A DNA stretch of 64,000 nucleotides from Microbacterium sp. Marseille-Q6965 (GTDB taxonomy: Bacteria > Actinomycetota > Actinomycetes > Actinomycetales > Microbacteriaceae), in the NCBI RefSeq assembly GCF_946151065.1, contig NZ_CAMGZA010000004.1:269097-333096 (forward strand), in the 5' to 3' direction. Shown one piece after another: positions 34,445 to 43,421 of this stretch (the stretch's first letter is position 1; each line of letters starts with the position of its first letter). The notes below the pieces were generated by a model. That model worked only from the letters and a program-made list of their open reading frames with translations, was not told the DNA's origin and searched no databases. A program made the translations under genes and the position numbers.

Positions 34445-36040
34445 TCAGCCCGGCGGCATGAGGGCCGCCATGGCGCGATGCGCCTCGCGCTGCGCGGTCA
34501 CGACGCGGGCCTCGTCCACCCGATGCGACCACCACTCGCTGTCGGCGCCGCGCACCGCGTCGGCCAGGCGTGCCAGCCCCGCGATGAGCTCTCGCCGCGC
34601 CCGCTCGCGGGCGGCCGGGTCCCTCGCGTCCACCGCGCGCGCCGCGGTCGTGAGCTCCTCCACCCGCCGGGTCCACAACTCGGCGTGACGGCGCAGGTGC
34701 CCATTGCGGATCGCGAGCGCCGCGGCCAGGCCCATGACGATCCCCAGCACCGTGTCGATGAGTCGGTCCGCGACGAGCCCCGCGGTGGGCTGCGGCGCCG
34801 CGAACTCGGCGATGAGCAGCGCCATCGGTGTGACGAACAGCTGCCCGATGGCGTAGTTGCGGGGCACGAACAGCTCGGCCAGCGCGTTCAGCGCGAGCAC
34901 GAGGAGCGCGGCCACGAGCGGGTCGACGTGGGAGATCGGCGCGAGCGCGGCGAACAGCAACACCCCGCCGATCGTTCCGGCCGCGCGCGAGGGCCAGCGG
35001 TGCCACGTCAGCAGCAGGTTCGGCTGAATGATCACGGCAGCGGTCGTGATCGCCCAGAAGGGCCGCCCGACGCCGAGCGCGGTCGACAGCAGAGCGGCCA
35101 GCGCCCCGCGGATCAGGGTGCGCCAGAAGTAGGGCCACGACGACGAGCCGGGGCGGAAGGCCGCGAGCACGGGGTGGCGCGCGTCGAAGGTGGCGGGGCG
35201 GTCGAGGGCGATGCCGCGCAGCTGCGCGCGCTCGCCCTCGTCGATCGGCGCCTGCGGGAGCGGGGTCCGCGCTGCCCGGATGGCGCCCGCGTCCGACCGC
35301 ATCCCTCCCGGTCGCCCCAGCGACGGGTCGATCAGGACCCGCTCCGCGCTGAGCACGTGTGCCTCCAGGCGTGCGCGCAGCCGGGTGTCGCCCGCATCGG
35401 CGAGCGCGCGCCACGCGGTGGTGATCGCCGCGGCCAGCGCCTCGCGGGCGGTCGGATCGGTGGGGCGATCGGCTCGCGTCGCCGCGGCCTCGAGCGCGAG
35501 CGCGACCGCGCGGCGCTCCGGCCCGTGCGGGCGCACCAGCGCCGGAGCCATGCAGACGAGCCACGACAGCGCGGCGGTCGCGGCGACGAGCCCGATGTGC
35601 AGGGGAAGCCCGGCCCAGGTCTGGCCGGTGAAGACCATCGCGGTGAGCAGGAAGATCGGAATCACCGGCCCCGGCGGGCCGACCCGGGACGCGTCGTGTG
35701 CGACCTTCGTGACGGCCGCCAGCAACGCGGCGATGAGGATGAGCGCGGGCGTGCTCGACACGGCGGCCGACACGGTGAGCGCGACGGCGCAACCGACCGT
35801 CAACCAGAGCGCGAACAGCGCCGCGGTGACGGCGCGCCTGCGGTAAGGCATGGCGTGCGTGAACAGCGCGACCATCGACCCGGCGAGGGTGTACGAGACG
35901 AGGTCGAGGCGCCCCAGCGGCGCGAGCACGAGCAGGGGAAGCAAGCCGGAGACGACGACCCCCGACGCGCGTTTCCACCAGAGGTCGTGGGGGAGGCGGC
36001 GGGAGCGCAGGGCGGGCAGCAGCGAGAGGTCGGGGCGCAC
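34445..36040 (-). CDS. FUSC-family inner-membrane transporter, 5' end uncertain
   Basis: 531 residues from the first available start. Two six-helix halves (about 28-160 and 310-440), each followed by a cytoplasmic helical stretch, match the FUSC/aromatic-acid exporter (AaeB/YccS-like) layout; [21 protein letters not shown] and [12 protein letters not shown] are the second-half signature. GTG 36040 has no ribosome site: only 9 bp upstream the sequence becomes a library adapter, and the frame hits a stop inside it. The true N-terminus is therefore probably missing. Confidence 0.8.
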   Translation of the reverse strand: MRPDLSLLPALRSRRLPHDLWWKRASGVVVSGLLPLLVLAPLGRLDLVSYTLAGSMVALFTHAMPYRRRAVTAALFALWLTVGCAVALTVSAAVSSTPALILIAALLAAVTKVAHDASRVGPPGPVIPIFLLTAMVFTGQTWAGLPLHIGLVAATAALSWLVCMAPALVRPHGPERRAVALALEAAATRADRPTDPTAREALAAAITTAWRALADAGDTRLRARLEAHVLSAERVLIDPSLGRPGGMRSDAGAIRAARTPLPQAPIDEGERAQLRGIALDRPATFDARHPVLAAFRPGSSSWPYFWRTLIRGALAALLSTALGVGRPFWAITTAAVIIQPNLLLTWHRWPSRAAGTIGGVLLFAALAPISHVDPLVAALLVLALNALAELFVPRNYAIGQLFVTPMALLIAEFAAPQPTAGLVADRLIDTVLGIVMGLAAALAIRNGHLRRHAELWTRRVEELTTAARAVDARDPAARERARRELIAGLARLADAVRGADSEWWSHRVDEARVVTAQREAHRAMAALMPPG

Positions 36041-36049
36041 GCGGGCGGG

Positions 36050-36082
36050 TCGCCGGCAGCGTCAGAGGTGTATACGAGACAG
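36050..36082. other. Nextera (Tn5) read-1 adapter sequence in the assembly
   Basis: The 33 bases match the Nextera read-1 transposase adapter at 30 positions. Mismatches are at 36053 (C for T), 36067 (G for T) and 36075 (C for A). The 19-bp Tn5 mosaic end is 36064-36082. Reverse-frame translation gives [10 protein letters not shown] and [11 protein letters not shown], close to the well-known adapter peptides VSYTHLTLPT and CLLYTSDAADE. It is a sequencing or assembly artefact, and the join may be false. Confidence 0.93.
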
Positions 36083-36169
36083 GTCCATCCTCGCGCCGTG
36101 CGGCGCCGGCGCGGCCCGGTCCGCCCATCGTGCCTCGACGCACGACCCGGGGCGACGCCAGAATGAGGC

Positions 36170-36856
36170 ATGACCTTCGCGCCCGACACCGTCGATCCCG
36201 CCGTTCCCCAGCCGCCCGTCCGAGACGGTGAGCTGTTCCGCTACGTCTCGCAGCCGTCCGTGCAGCGCCGGACCATGCGCAAGTCGCTCACCACGCTGCT
36301 CGTGGCGGCGGTGCTCACCGCGGTCATGCTCGTGCTCATGGTCGCGATCCCCGAGGGATGGTGGGCATTCCTGATCATCGCGGTGATCGGGGCGCTGGGG
36401 GTGGTCATCTGGGGCGTCATGTATCTCGGTGCGCGCACGGCGGCGAACGCCACGGGCGACGACCTTATCGACCTGATCGTGGTGCCGACCGGGTTCGTCA
36501 CGCAGGGAGGCCTCTACACCGCCTGGGAGGAGGTGGCCAAGGTCGAGGTGGCGAAGATCGCCCGCCCGAGCGCGCCGCAGGGGAGGGTGTCGGTCGGGCA
36601 GCGCGCCGGCCACGCCATCGCGAAGCGGCTGACGGACCTCGGCGGCGCCAACGTCACCGTCAACATCCACCTCCGCGACGCGAAGGCCGTCATGGCCCGT
36701 GCCGTCACCAAGGCACAGAAGCTCGCGGTCATGGACTTCGCCGGCTACATCCACACCGGGCTCGGACTGCGCCCGTGGGTAGCCGTCGAACCGCTCGTCG
36801 CTCACCTGCAGCAGGAGTGCGTCCGGCGTGGGACGCTGTTCGAGATCACCGGCTGA
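36170..36856 (+). CDS. Hypothetical protein with two transmembrane helices
   Basis: 228 residues. A short N-terminal cytoplasmic part with [16 protein letters not shown] precedes two adjacent helices (about 40-60 and 64-86). A soluble C-terminal domain (about 95-228) has alternating strands ([30 protein letters not shown]) like PH-type membrane-associated domains. No named family recognised. It starts 87 bp after the adapter, so its upstream context is unreliable. Confidence 0.7.
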   Translation: MTFAPDTVDPAVPQPPVRDGELFRYVSQPSVQRRTMRKSLTTLLVAAVLTAVMLVLMVAIPEGWWAFLIIAVIGALGVVIWGVMYLGARTAANATGDDLIDLIVVPTGFVTQGGLYTAWEEVAKVEVAKIARPSAPQGRVSVGQRAGHAIAKRLTDLGGANVTVNIHLRDAKAVMARAVTKAQKLAVMDFAGYIHTGLGLRPWVAVEPLVAHLQQECVRRGTLFEITG

Positions 36857-36963
36857 CGCGGTCTCGCGAACCTCCCGCCGTGGATTCGGGGGCTGCCCCC
36901 AGGGACATGGCGGATGGGGTCGGTAGTGTCGAGCGGGCGGACCCGCGCGACGAAAGGCCCTGC

Positions 36964-37644
36964 ATGCACCTTCTCCAGGCGACGACCACCTCCGGATCCG
37001 ACGGGTGGCTGTCGGGACTGGTCGACTGGCTCGTCGGCCTCATGGACCTCATCGGCCCCGTGGGCGCCGGCATCGCCATCGCGGCGGAGAACATCTTCCC
37101 GCCCATCCCCAGCGAGGCGATCCTGCCGCTGGCGGGCCTGGCCGCGAGCCGCGGCTCGTTCGCCATCTGGGAGGCGATCCTGTGGACGACCATCGGGTCG
37201 CTGGCCGGAGCCCTCCTCCTCTACGGCATCGGGGCGTGGTTCGGGGTGAAGCGGCTCGTCTGGATCGCGGAGCGGGTGCCCCTGCTGCGCGCCGACGATG
37301 TGCATCGTACGGTCGCCTGGTTCGAGAAGCACGGGCCGGTGGCGGTCTTCTTCGGGCGTTTCGTGCCGATCTTCCGCAGCCTCATCTCGATTCCGGCGGG
37401 CGTCGTGCGCATGCCGCTGTGGAAGTTCGCGCTGTACACCGGGGGCGGCAGCCTCATCTGGAACACGATCTTCGTGTTGGTCGGCTACTTCCTGGGCGAG
37501 TCGTGGCACGTCGTCGAGCAGTACATGGACATCGCGCAGAACGTCGTCATCGTCGTCGTGGTCGCGGCCGTCGCGGTCTTCGTCTGGCTGCGCGTGCGTC
37601 AGATCCTCCGCGATCGGCGCGAGCGACAGCCCCGCGAGGAGTGA
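36964..37644 (+). CDS. DedA-family membrane protein
   Basis: 226 residues. Motifs are ENIFPPIPSEAILPLAG (about 42-58), the first re-entrant segment; GALLLYGIGAWFG; FGRFVPIFRSLISIPAGVVRMPLWKF, the conserved Arg-Pro region; and a final helix (about 190-212). DedA proteins recycle undecaprenyl phosphate or flip phospholipids. The ATG at 36964 has GAAAGG 6 nt upstream. Convergent with the Lrp-type gene, 6 bp apart. Confidence 0.93.
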   Translation: MHLLQATTTSGSDGWLSGLVDWLVGLMDLIGPVGAGIAIAAENIFPPIPSEAILPLAGLAASRGSFAIWEAILWTTIGSLAGALLLYGIGAWFGVKRLVWIAERVPLLRADDVHRTVAWFEKHGPVAVFFGRFVPIFRSLISIPAGVVRMPLWKFALYTGGGSLIWNTIFVLVGYFLGESWHVVEQYMDIAQNVVIVVVVAAVAVFVWLRVRQILRDRRERQPREE

Positions 37645-37650
37645 CGGGCG

Positions 37651-38634
37651 CTAGGTCGCCGCGGCGACCATCCCCCCGCGCTTGACGCTCTGCAGGCTCA
37701 CCGCGACATCGGCGAGCTGCAGGCCCGGCAATCCGCCGATCGTGTCCGAGAGGAACTCGTAGAGCGCGGCGTCTGAAGGCAGCGCGACCTCTCCGCACAG
37801 ATTGCGATCACCCGTCGTCGCGGCCATCATGAGCACCGCCGGGTGGCTCGCGAGCAACTCACCCGCGCGACCGAGCTGCGTCGGGTTGATGGTGAGCGCC
37901 ACGAAGGCGTCGATCTCCAGCCCCAGCGCGTCCGGCTCCACGACGGTGCGCATGCGCAGCGCGCCGGACGTCATCAGCGATTCCGCGCGGCGGCGGGCCG
38001 TGACGGCGCTCACGCCGCAGCGGTCGGCGATCTGCTGCCAGGAGGAGCGGCCGTCGGTGCTCAGGGTGTCGACGATGCGTCGGTCGAGCGGGTCGCAGTG
38101 GATCGGCACGGTCGGGATGCGGTCGTCCCACCAGTCGGTGCGTAGCGCGCGCAGTTCGGCGGCCAGATGCGCGGGGATGAGGTCGGGGAGCCAGCGGTGC
38201 GGTGTGGCGAATCGCCGGATGACCTGATTGCTCCAGATCGCCAGCACCCCGTCGAGAGCCGGCAGCCGGTCCCGGGTGAGCGCGAGGAGGTGGCCCGGAG
38301 AGGTGTACTGGATCTCGGCGACACAGTCCACGCTGCCCGTGAGGAGCTTCACCGAGCCCGTCTCGGGCCACTCGGCGAGCGCTTGAGCGGTGCGCTGCCC
38401 GTGGCCGGGACGGCAGCGCAGCCGCACGAACACCGATCGCGCGCGTCGCGTGGCCTCGCCGTCGAGCACGCCGATGACGCGCACCGCCCCGGACCCGAGC
38501 AGCGCGGCGACGCGTCGTGACACCGTCGCCTCCGAGGTGAACACGGCCGCCGCGATCTGCGCATTCGTCGCTCGCGGGTGTGCCAGGAGGGCGCCGACGA
38601 TCCGGAGATCGAGGTCGTCGAAGGGAGCATTCAT
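37651..38634 (-). CDS. Two-headed Lrp/AsnC-type regulator
   Basis: 327 residues, about twice the family length. The first HTH (about 5-50: DLRIVGALLAHPRATNAQIAAAVFTSEATVSRRV) and an AsnC ligand-like domain (65-140) are repeated by a second HTH (about 183-230: DPLDRRIVDTLSTDGRSSWQQIADRCGVSAVTARRR) and a second ligand-like domain (240-315). TTGCAA (38664-38669), a 17-bp spacer and CACAGT lead to the ATG with 6 nt between. It is divergent from the GH89 operon, its most likely target. Confidence 0.9.
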   Translation of the reverse strand: MNAPFDDLDLRIVGALLAHPRATNAQIAAAVFTSEATVSRRVAALLGSGAVRVIGVLDGEATRRARSVFVRLRCRPGHGQRTAQALAEWPETGSVKLLTGSVDCVAEIQYTSPGHLLALTRDRLPALDGVLAIWSNQVIRRFATPHRWLPDLIPAHLAAELRALRTDWWDDRIPTVPIHCDPLDRRIVDTLSTDGRSSWQQIADRCGVSAVTARRRAESLMTSGALRMRTVVEPDALGLEIDAFVALTINPTQLGRAGELLASHPAVLMMAATTGDRNLCGEVALPSDAALYEFLSDTIGGLPGLQLADVAVSLQSVKRGGMVAAAT

Positions 38635-38663
38635 TCTCGTACTGTGCCGGGCTTGTCGATTTC

Positions 38664-38688
38664 TTGCAATACGGTGCGCCTACGGTGT
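38664..38688. promoter_or_regulatory. Divergent control region: TTGCAA and TACGGTG direct repeats
   Basis: TTGCAA (38664-38669) is palindromic and can serve as the -35 of the Lrp gene. TACGGTG occurs at 38670 and 38681, 11 bp (one helical turn) apart, between the regulator and the sugar operon. These are candidate regulator contacts. Confidence 0.4.
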
Positions 38689-38747
38689 GCGAATCGCTTG
38701 CCGACGGGAGGATCCCCAGAACCCCGCTACGTCCCCTGAGGAGTGAG

Positions 38748-40133
38748 ATGAGTCACATGAGTCGGCCGCGTATCGCGGTCTCCCTGGCGGCGCTTGCCGC
38801 CATCAGCATGCTCGCCGGCTGTGGCGCCGGCGGGAGCGGCCAAGGCGACGGCGCGTCGGCCGAGTCGCTGACCTTCTGGACGCCGCAGACCACCCCCGAG
38901 CGGCTCGCCGTGCAGGAATCGGTCGCGGCGGCGTTCGAGGACGAGACCGGAATCGCCGTCGAGGTCGTTCCGATGGCCGGCGCCGACGCCGACCAGGCGA
39001 TCGCGACGGGCGCGGCCTCGGGCGATGTCCCGGACGTGGTCCTGCTGGCCTCCCCGCAGGTGAGCGCCTGGAACGCGCAGGGCCTCATCGACACCGCCGC
39101 CGCTGCCGCCGCCGTCGAATCGCTCGGCGCCGAGACCTTCAACGAGCACGCGCTCGAGGCCGTGACGCTCGACGGCACGGTCTCCGCGGTGCCGAGCGAC
39201 GGTTGGACGCACCTCGTCGCCTACCGCGCGGACCTCCTGGAGCAGGCGGGTGTCGAGGCACCCACGAGCGTCGCCGAGCTGGCCGCGGCGGCCACGACGA
39301 TCAAGGAGCAGCTGGGCATCACCGGGCTCGCCTTCGGCACCCAGCCCGGCACCGCCAGCGCGACGGAGGGCGTCCAGTCCATCTTCCAGAGCGCCGGCTG
39401 CGAGCTGGTCGAGGACGGCACGGTGACGATCGACTCGCCGGCCTGTGTCGAGGCCGCCGAGCACTTCCTGACGCTGCGCAACTCGTCGACCCAGGGCGAC
39501 ATGGACGTGCCCGCCGCGCAGGCCGCCTACCTGGCCGGCGACGCCGCGATGCTGCTGTTCTCGACCCACATCCTGGACGAGCTGAACGGGCTGGCGGAGG
39601 CGACGCCCGTCACCTGCGGCGAGTGTGCCGGCGACCCGCAGTTCCTCGCGAAGAACTCGAAGTTCCTCACCGTGATCGACGAGGACAACCCGCGTCAGTA
39701 CGGTGCCATCCTCAGCTACGTCGTGCCGACGGGCGCCCAGAGCGAGGCGGCCCAGCAGTTCATCGAGTACGCGATGAGCTCCGGCTACATCGAGTCCCTC
39801 TCGGCCGCGGCCGAGGGGCGCATCCCGCTGCGCAACGGCACGGCGGAGTCGCCGACGGAGTACATCGACGCGTGGGGCGATCTCGGCATCGGCGTCGACG
39901 GCGCCGCCACCACGGCCGAGGTCTACGGCGAGGAGTTCGTGGCCGAGATGGGCGAGGGCATCAACTCGGTGTACCTGTGGGGCATGGGCACCGGTGACAC
40001 GACGCTGGCGGGCCTCGTCTCGAGCCAGGGCGTGCTCGCCGCTCAGATCGAGCAGCTCTACAACGGCGCCAGCGCCGAGGAGGTCACGGCCGCCATGAAG
40101 CAGGCGGTCGAGGAGGTCCAGGCCGGACTGTGA
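38748..40133 (+). CDS. Sugar ABC transporter substrate-binding lipoprotein
   Basis: 461 residues. The lipobox is MLAGC with lipidated Cys25 after a hydrophobic helix (8-24). A family 1 extracellular solute-binding fold follows (LTFWTPQTTPERLAVQE; PDVVLLASPQVSAWNAQGLI). Four further cysteines (AGCELV, PACVEA, TCGEC) could form disulfides. GAGGAG precedes ATG 38748 by 4 nt; ATG 38757 is a close alternative. It heads the GH89 operon and should bind an oligosaccharide outside the membrane. It overlaps the first permease by 4 nt. Confidence 0.92.
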   Translation: MSHMSRPRIAVSLAALAAISMLAGCGAGGSGQGDGASAESLTFWTPQTTPERLAVQESVAAAFEDETGIAVEVVPMAGADADQAIATGAASGDVPDVVLLASPQVSAWNAQGLIDTAAAAAAVESLGAETFNEHALEAVTLDGTVSAVPSDGWTHLVAYRADLLEQAGVEAPTSVAELAAAATTIKEQLGITGLAFGTQPGTASATEGVQSIFQSAGCELVEDGTVTIDSPACVEAAEHFLTLRNSSTQGDMDVPAAQAAYLAGDAAMLLFSTHILDELNGLAEATPVTCGECAGDPQFLAKNSKFLTVIDEDNPRQYGAILSYVVPTGAQSEAAQQFIEYAMSSGYIESLSAAAEGRIPLRNGTAESPTEYIDAWGDLGIGVDGAATTAEVYGEEFVAEMGEGINSVYLWGMGTGDTTLAGLVSSQGVLAAQIEQLYNGASAEEVTAAMKQAVEEVQAGL

Positions 40134-41128
40134 CGTCGCTCGCACCCGTGACAATCTCCGAGGGGACCCCCGCGAGCGGGACGTCCCCTCGGGGAACCGG
40201 TCGGCAGCTCAGCCGGTCCGGCCGTGACAATCGCAACGGACTGCTGCTCACGGCACCGACGTTCCTCGTCATCGTCGTGGCCTCGATCCTGCCGCTCGTC
40301 CTCGTCGTCGTCTTCGCCTTCAGCGAGGTCCGGCTGGTCGACATCCCCCGGCTGTTCGCCGAGCCGATCGACTGGTCCCTCGGCAACTTCGAGCGCGCGC
40401 TGACGAATGCGTCGTTCTGGCAGGCGCTGGGCACCACCGTGCTGTACGCGACCCTGACGATGGTCGGGTCCGTCGGCGTGGGTCTCGTCCTCGCGCTCGC
40501 CCTGCGGCGTCCGTTCCCCGGGAGGGGCGTCGTCAGGGCCCTGTTGCTCGTGCCCTACGTGCTGCCGATCATCGCCGCCGTGACGATCTGGCAGACGATG
40601 CTGAACCCGCAATACGGCATCGTCAACGCGATCGGGACGCAGTTCCTCGGCTGGCCCAGCGCCGTCGGGTTCCTCTCGACCACCACCCTCGACGTGTGGG
40701 GCATCCCCATCCCGCTGTCTCTGCTCGTCGTCGTGCTGTTCGAGATCTGGACGAGCGCGCCGCTGTCCTTCCTTTTCCTCACCGCGCGTCTGCAGAGCGT
40801 CGCGCCGTCGATCGAGGAGGCGGCGGCGCTCGACGGCGCCAGCGGACGCCAGGTGCTGACGAAGATCGTGCTGCCGCAGCTGCGCGGGGTCATCCTGCTG
40901 CTGTGCCTGCTCCGGTTCATCTGGACGTTCCAGAGCTTCAACGAGGTGTACCTGCTCACCGAGGGCGCCGGCGGCACGCAGGTGATGGCGCTGAAGGTCT
41001 ACACCGAGCTGGTGCAGCGCCTCGACATCGGCAGCGCCGCCGCGTACGGCCTGCTCATGTCGGTCGTGCTCGTGGCCCTCCTCGTCGTCTACGTCGTGCT
41101 GTCGCGGAAGAGGGTGGACGTCGAATGA
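40130..41128 (+). CDS. Sugar ABC transporter permease (MalF type)
   Basis: 332 residues. A 35-residue cytoplasmic tail precedes six helices (about 40-62, 102-125, 135-158, 200-222, 250-270, 302-325). The ATPase-docking EAA loop is EEAAALDGASGRQVLTKIVLPQLRG. Starts with GTG overlapping the lipoprotein gene and overlaps the next permease by 4 nt. Confidence 0.94.
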   Translation: MTSLAPVTISEGTPASGTSPRGTGRQLSRSGRDNRNGLLLTAPTFLVIVVASILPLVLVVVFAFSEVRLVDIPRLFAEPIDWSLGNFERALTNASFWQALGTTVLYATLTMVGSVGVGLVLALALRRPFPGRGVVRALLLVPYVLPIIAAVTIWQTMLNPQYGIVNAIGTQFLGWPSAVGFLSTTTLDVWGIPIPLSLLVVVLFEIWTSAPLSFLFLTARLQSVAPSIEEAAALDGASGRQVLTKIVLPQLRGVILLLCLLRFIWTFQSFNEVYLLTEGAGGTQVMALKVYTELVQRLDIGSAAAYGLLMSVVLVALLVVYVVLSRKRVDVE

Positions 41129-41991
41129 GCCGCAGATCGCCGCTCGCCCCGTCCTTGCCCGCCAGGATCGGCCGGTGGATGATCGTCGCCGTCGCACTGG
41201 TCTGCGCCGTCGGCCCCGTCGCGTACGGCCTCCTCGTGTCGCTGCGCCCGTACTCCTCGGTGGTCCAGAACCCCCTCGACCTCGTCCCGGCCTTCGGAGA
41301 GCTGGACTTCTCGGGCTATACGACCGCCATGCTCGATGCGTCGCAGGGCGGGTACGGGCTCGGCCGCTTCGTCGTGAACTCCCTCGTCGTCGCGCTCGGA
41401 ACGGTCGTGCTGTCGATCCTCGTGTCGGTGCTCGGCGCCTACGCCGCCGCGCGCTTGCGCTACAAGGGCCGCGCGGTCGTCAACGCCATCATCCTCGGCA
41501 TCTATCTCTTCCCGGGGATCGTGCTGTCGGTGCCGCTGTTCGTCATCCTCGCGCGCGCGGGGCTGACCGGCTCGCTGGTCGGACTGTTCTTCGTCTACGT
41601 GGCCACGACGGTGCCGGTGGCGCTGTACATGATGCGCAACTACTTCCTCGCCCTGCCCGAGAGCATCGAGGAGGCGGCGCTCATCGACGGCGCGTCGCTG
41701 CCGCGCATGCTGCGGAGCATCGTCCTCCCGGTGGCCCTGCCCGGCGTCATCGCGACGGCGATCTACGTGTTCATGATCGCGTGGAACGAGTACTTCTACG
41801 CCCTGCTGTTCCTCGTGCGCGACCGCGCCCTGTGGACCGCGCCTCTGGGGATCTCCCAGTTGACCGACATGAACGTGCCCGTGACCGCGCTGCTCGCCGG
41901 ATCGCTCGCCGTGACCGTGCCCGTGGTGGTCCTCTTTTACATCGCCCAGAGATACCTCGTAGACGGCCTGACGGCGGGAGCGGAGAAATGA
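41125..41991 (+). CDS. Sugar ABC transporter permease (MalG type)
   Basis: 288 residues, six helices, with a classical EAA loop EEAALIDGASLPRMLRSIVLPVALPG. It is the second pore subunit. No ATPase gene is in the operon, so a shared MsiK/UgpC-like ATPase elsewhere is presumably used, as is common in actinobacteria. It overlaps the oxidoreductase gene by 4 nt. Confidence 0.94.
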   Translation: MSRRSPLAPSLPARIGRWMIVAVALVCAVGPVAYGLLVSLRPYSSVVQNPLDLVPAFGELDFSGYTTAMLDASQGGYGLGRFVVNSLVVALGTVVLSILVSVLGAYAAARLRYKGRAVVNAIILGIYLFPGIVLSVPLFVILARAGLTGSLVGLFFVYVATTVPVALYMMRNYFLALPESIEEAALIDGASLPRMLRSIVLPVALPGVIATAIYVFMIAWNEYFYALLFLVRDRALWTAPLGISQLTDMNVPVTALLAGSLAVTVPVVVLFYIAQRYLVDGLTAGAEK

Positions 41992-43421
41992 CGATGATGG
42001 CCGATGCGGGGCACGCTCCGGCGGGCGCGGCGCGCCCACCGATACGGATCGCGATCCTCGGCGCCGGCGGGCGGGGGCGAGACGCCTACGGCGGCTGGGC
42101 GATCGCGCACCCCGACGACGCGCGGATCGTCGCCGTCGCCGATCCGGACGCCGCCCGACGCGCGGTGCTCGCCGCACGCGCCGCGGGCGTGCGCGAGTAC
42201 GACGACTGGCGCGCCCTCGTCGCCGATCTGCGCGTGATCGGGGCGGACGCGGTGGTGATCGCCCTGCCCGACGCGCTGCACGTGGACGCCGCGATCGCCG
42301 TCGCCGACGCCGGCCTGCCGTTCCTGCTCGAGAAGCCGGCCGCGCCCGCTCTCGCGGAGCTGGCGCGGCTGGCCGCGCACGTCGGCAGCGTCTCGGCACG
42401 GCTGGCGATTGGGCACGTGCTGCGGTTCACGCCGTTCTGGCGCGCCATCAAGCGCATCTGCGAGTCGGGCGCCATCGGACGGCTCATGACGATCGAAGTG
42501 CGCGAGAACATCGGGTTCTGGCACTTCGCCCACTCGTACGTGCGCGGGAACTGGCGCAACTCCGCGGAGTCGAGCCCCATGGTGCTCGCCAAGACCTCCC
42601 ACGACCTCGACCTGATCCGGTGGATCGCCGGATCGGCGCCGGCCACGATCTACAGCATCGGGTCGCTCAGCTGGTTCCGGGAGGAGAACGCCCCCGCGGG
42701 CGCTCCCGCGTTCTGTCTCGACGGCTGCCCCGCCGCCGCGACGTGCCCGTTCTATGCCCCGCGCTACTACGTCGAGGCGCTCGCCGAGACGCACGGACAC
42801 CCCGTGACCCTGCTCGGCGCCGACACCTCGATAGAGGGGCGGCTGCGCGCGCTCGCCACGGGCGACTATGGTCGCTGCGTGTACCGCAGCGACAACGACG
42901 TCGTCGACCACCAGCAGACGACGATGGAGTTTCCCGACGGTCTCACGGCCACGCTCACGGCATCGGCCTTCACGGCGGAGAACACCCGCACCCTCGGCAT
43001 CACCGGCAGCGCCGGGCAGCTGACGGGGCACATGGAACGCGGCACGCTCACCGTGGACCTGTTCTCGCCGGGCGCGACGCTCCCACCCGACCTCGAGCTC
43101 GCCGAGCACGACACCGCCGCCCTCCCGCCCCTCGGGCACATGCGCCACCGCGTCAGGGTGGTGCCGCCGGCGACGGATCTCGGTGACCACGCCGGTCACG
43201 CCGGCGGGGATGCGGGGCTCATGGCGGCGTTCGTGCGCGCCGTGCGCGAAGAGACGGTGGGTCGCGGGCAGCTCTCCTTCTCGACGGCGCTCGACGCCCA
43301 CCTCATGGCGTTCGCGGCAGAGCAGTCGCGCGTGAGCGGTGCGCGCGTCGATTTCGGCGAGTGGGTGGCCGGTCTGGACCTCGACGTGCCCGACGAGGGC
43401 GCCGCTGCGGGGCCGGCGTGA
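41988..43421 (+). CDS. Gfo/Idh/MocA-family NAD(P)-dependent oxidoreductase
   Basis: 477 residues. The Rossmann motif is IAILGAGGRGRDAYGG (about 21-36), followed by VVIALPDALHVDAAIAVADAGLPFLLEKPAA with the conserved catalytic-loop EKP. KTSHDLDLIRWIAGS holds the His-Asp pair. A three-cysteine segment CLDGCPAAATCPFYAPRYY (about 243-261) marks a subgroup often linked to glycoside use. Members oxidise sugar hydroxyls; some (GH109) are NAD-dependent glycosidases. It overlaps both neighbours by 4 nt. Confidence 0.92.
   Translation: MTMMADAGHAPAGAARPPIRIAILGAGGRGRDAYGGWAIAHPDDARIVAVADPDAARRAVLAARAAGVREYDDWRALVADLRVIGADAVVIALPDALHVDAAIAVADAGLPFLLEKPAAPALAELARLAAHVGSVSARLAIGHVLRFTPFWRAIKRICESGAIGRLMTIEVRENIGFWHFAHSYVRGNWRNSAESSPMVLAKTSHDLDLIRWIAGSAPATIYSIGSLSWFREENAPAGAPAFCLDGCPAAATCPFYAPRYYVEALAETHGHPVTLLGADTSIEGRLRALATGDYGRCVYRSDNDVVDHQQTTMEFPDGLTATLTASAFTAENTRTLGITGSAGQLTGHMERGTLTVDLFSPGATLPPDLELAEHDTAALPPLGHMRHRVRVVPPATDLGDHAGHAGGDAGLMAAFVRAVREETVGRGQLSFSTALDAHLMAFAAEQSRVSGARVDFGEWVAGLDLDVPDEGAAAGPA

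Noticed and set aside
32556..36143. Apparent 1195-residue fusion of a long N-terminal extension with AspRS
   Set aside because: The extension runs antisense-frame through the FUSC gene and across the adapter; AspRS is complete from the GTG at 34331 with its own ribosome site.
36170..36189. Possible Tn5 insertion at the mosaic-end-like sequence
   Set aside because: A real transposon end would be followed by transposon sequence and show a 9-bp target duplication; here the match extends through the synthetic part of the sequencing adapter instead.
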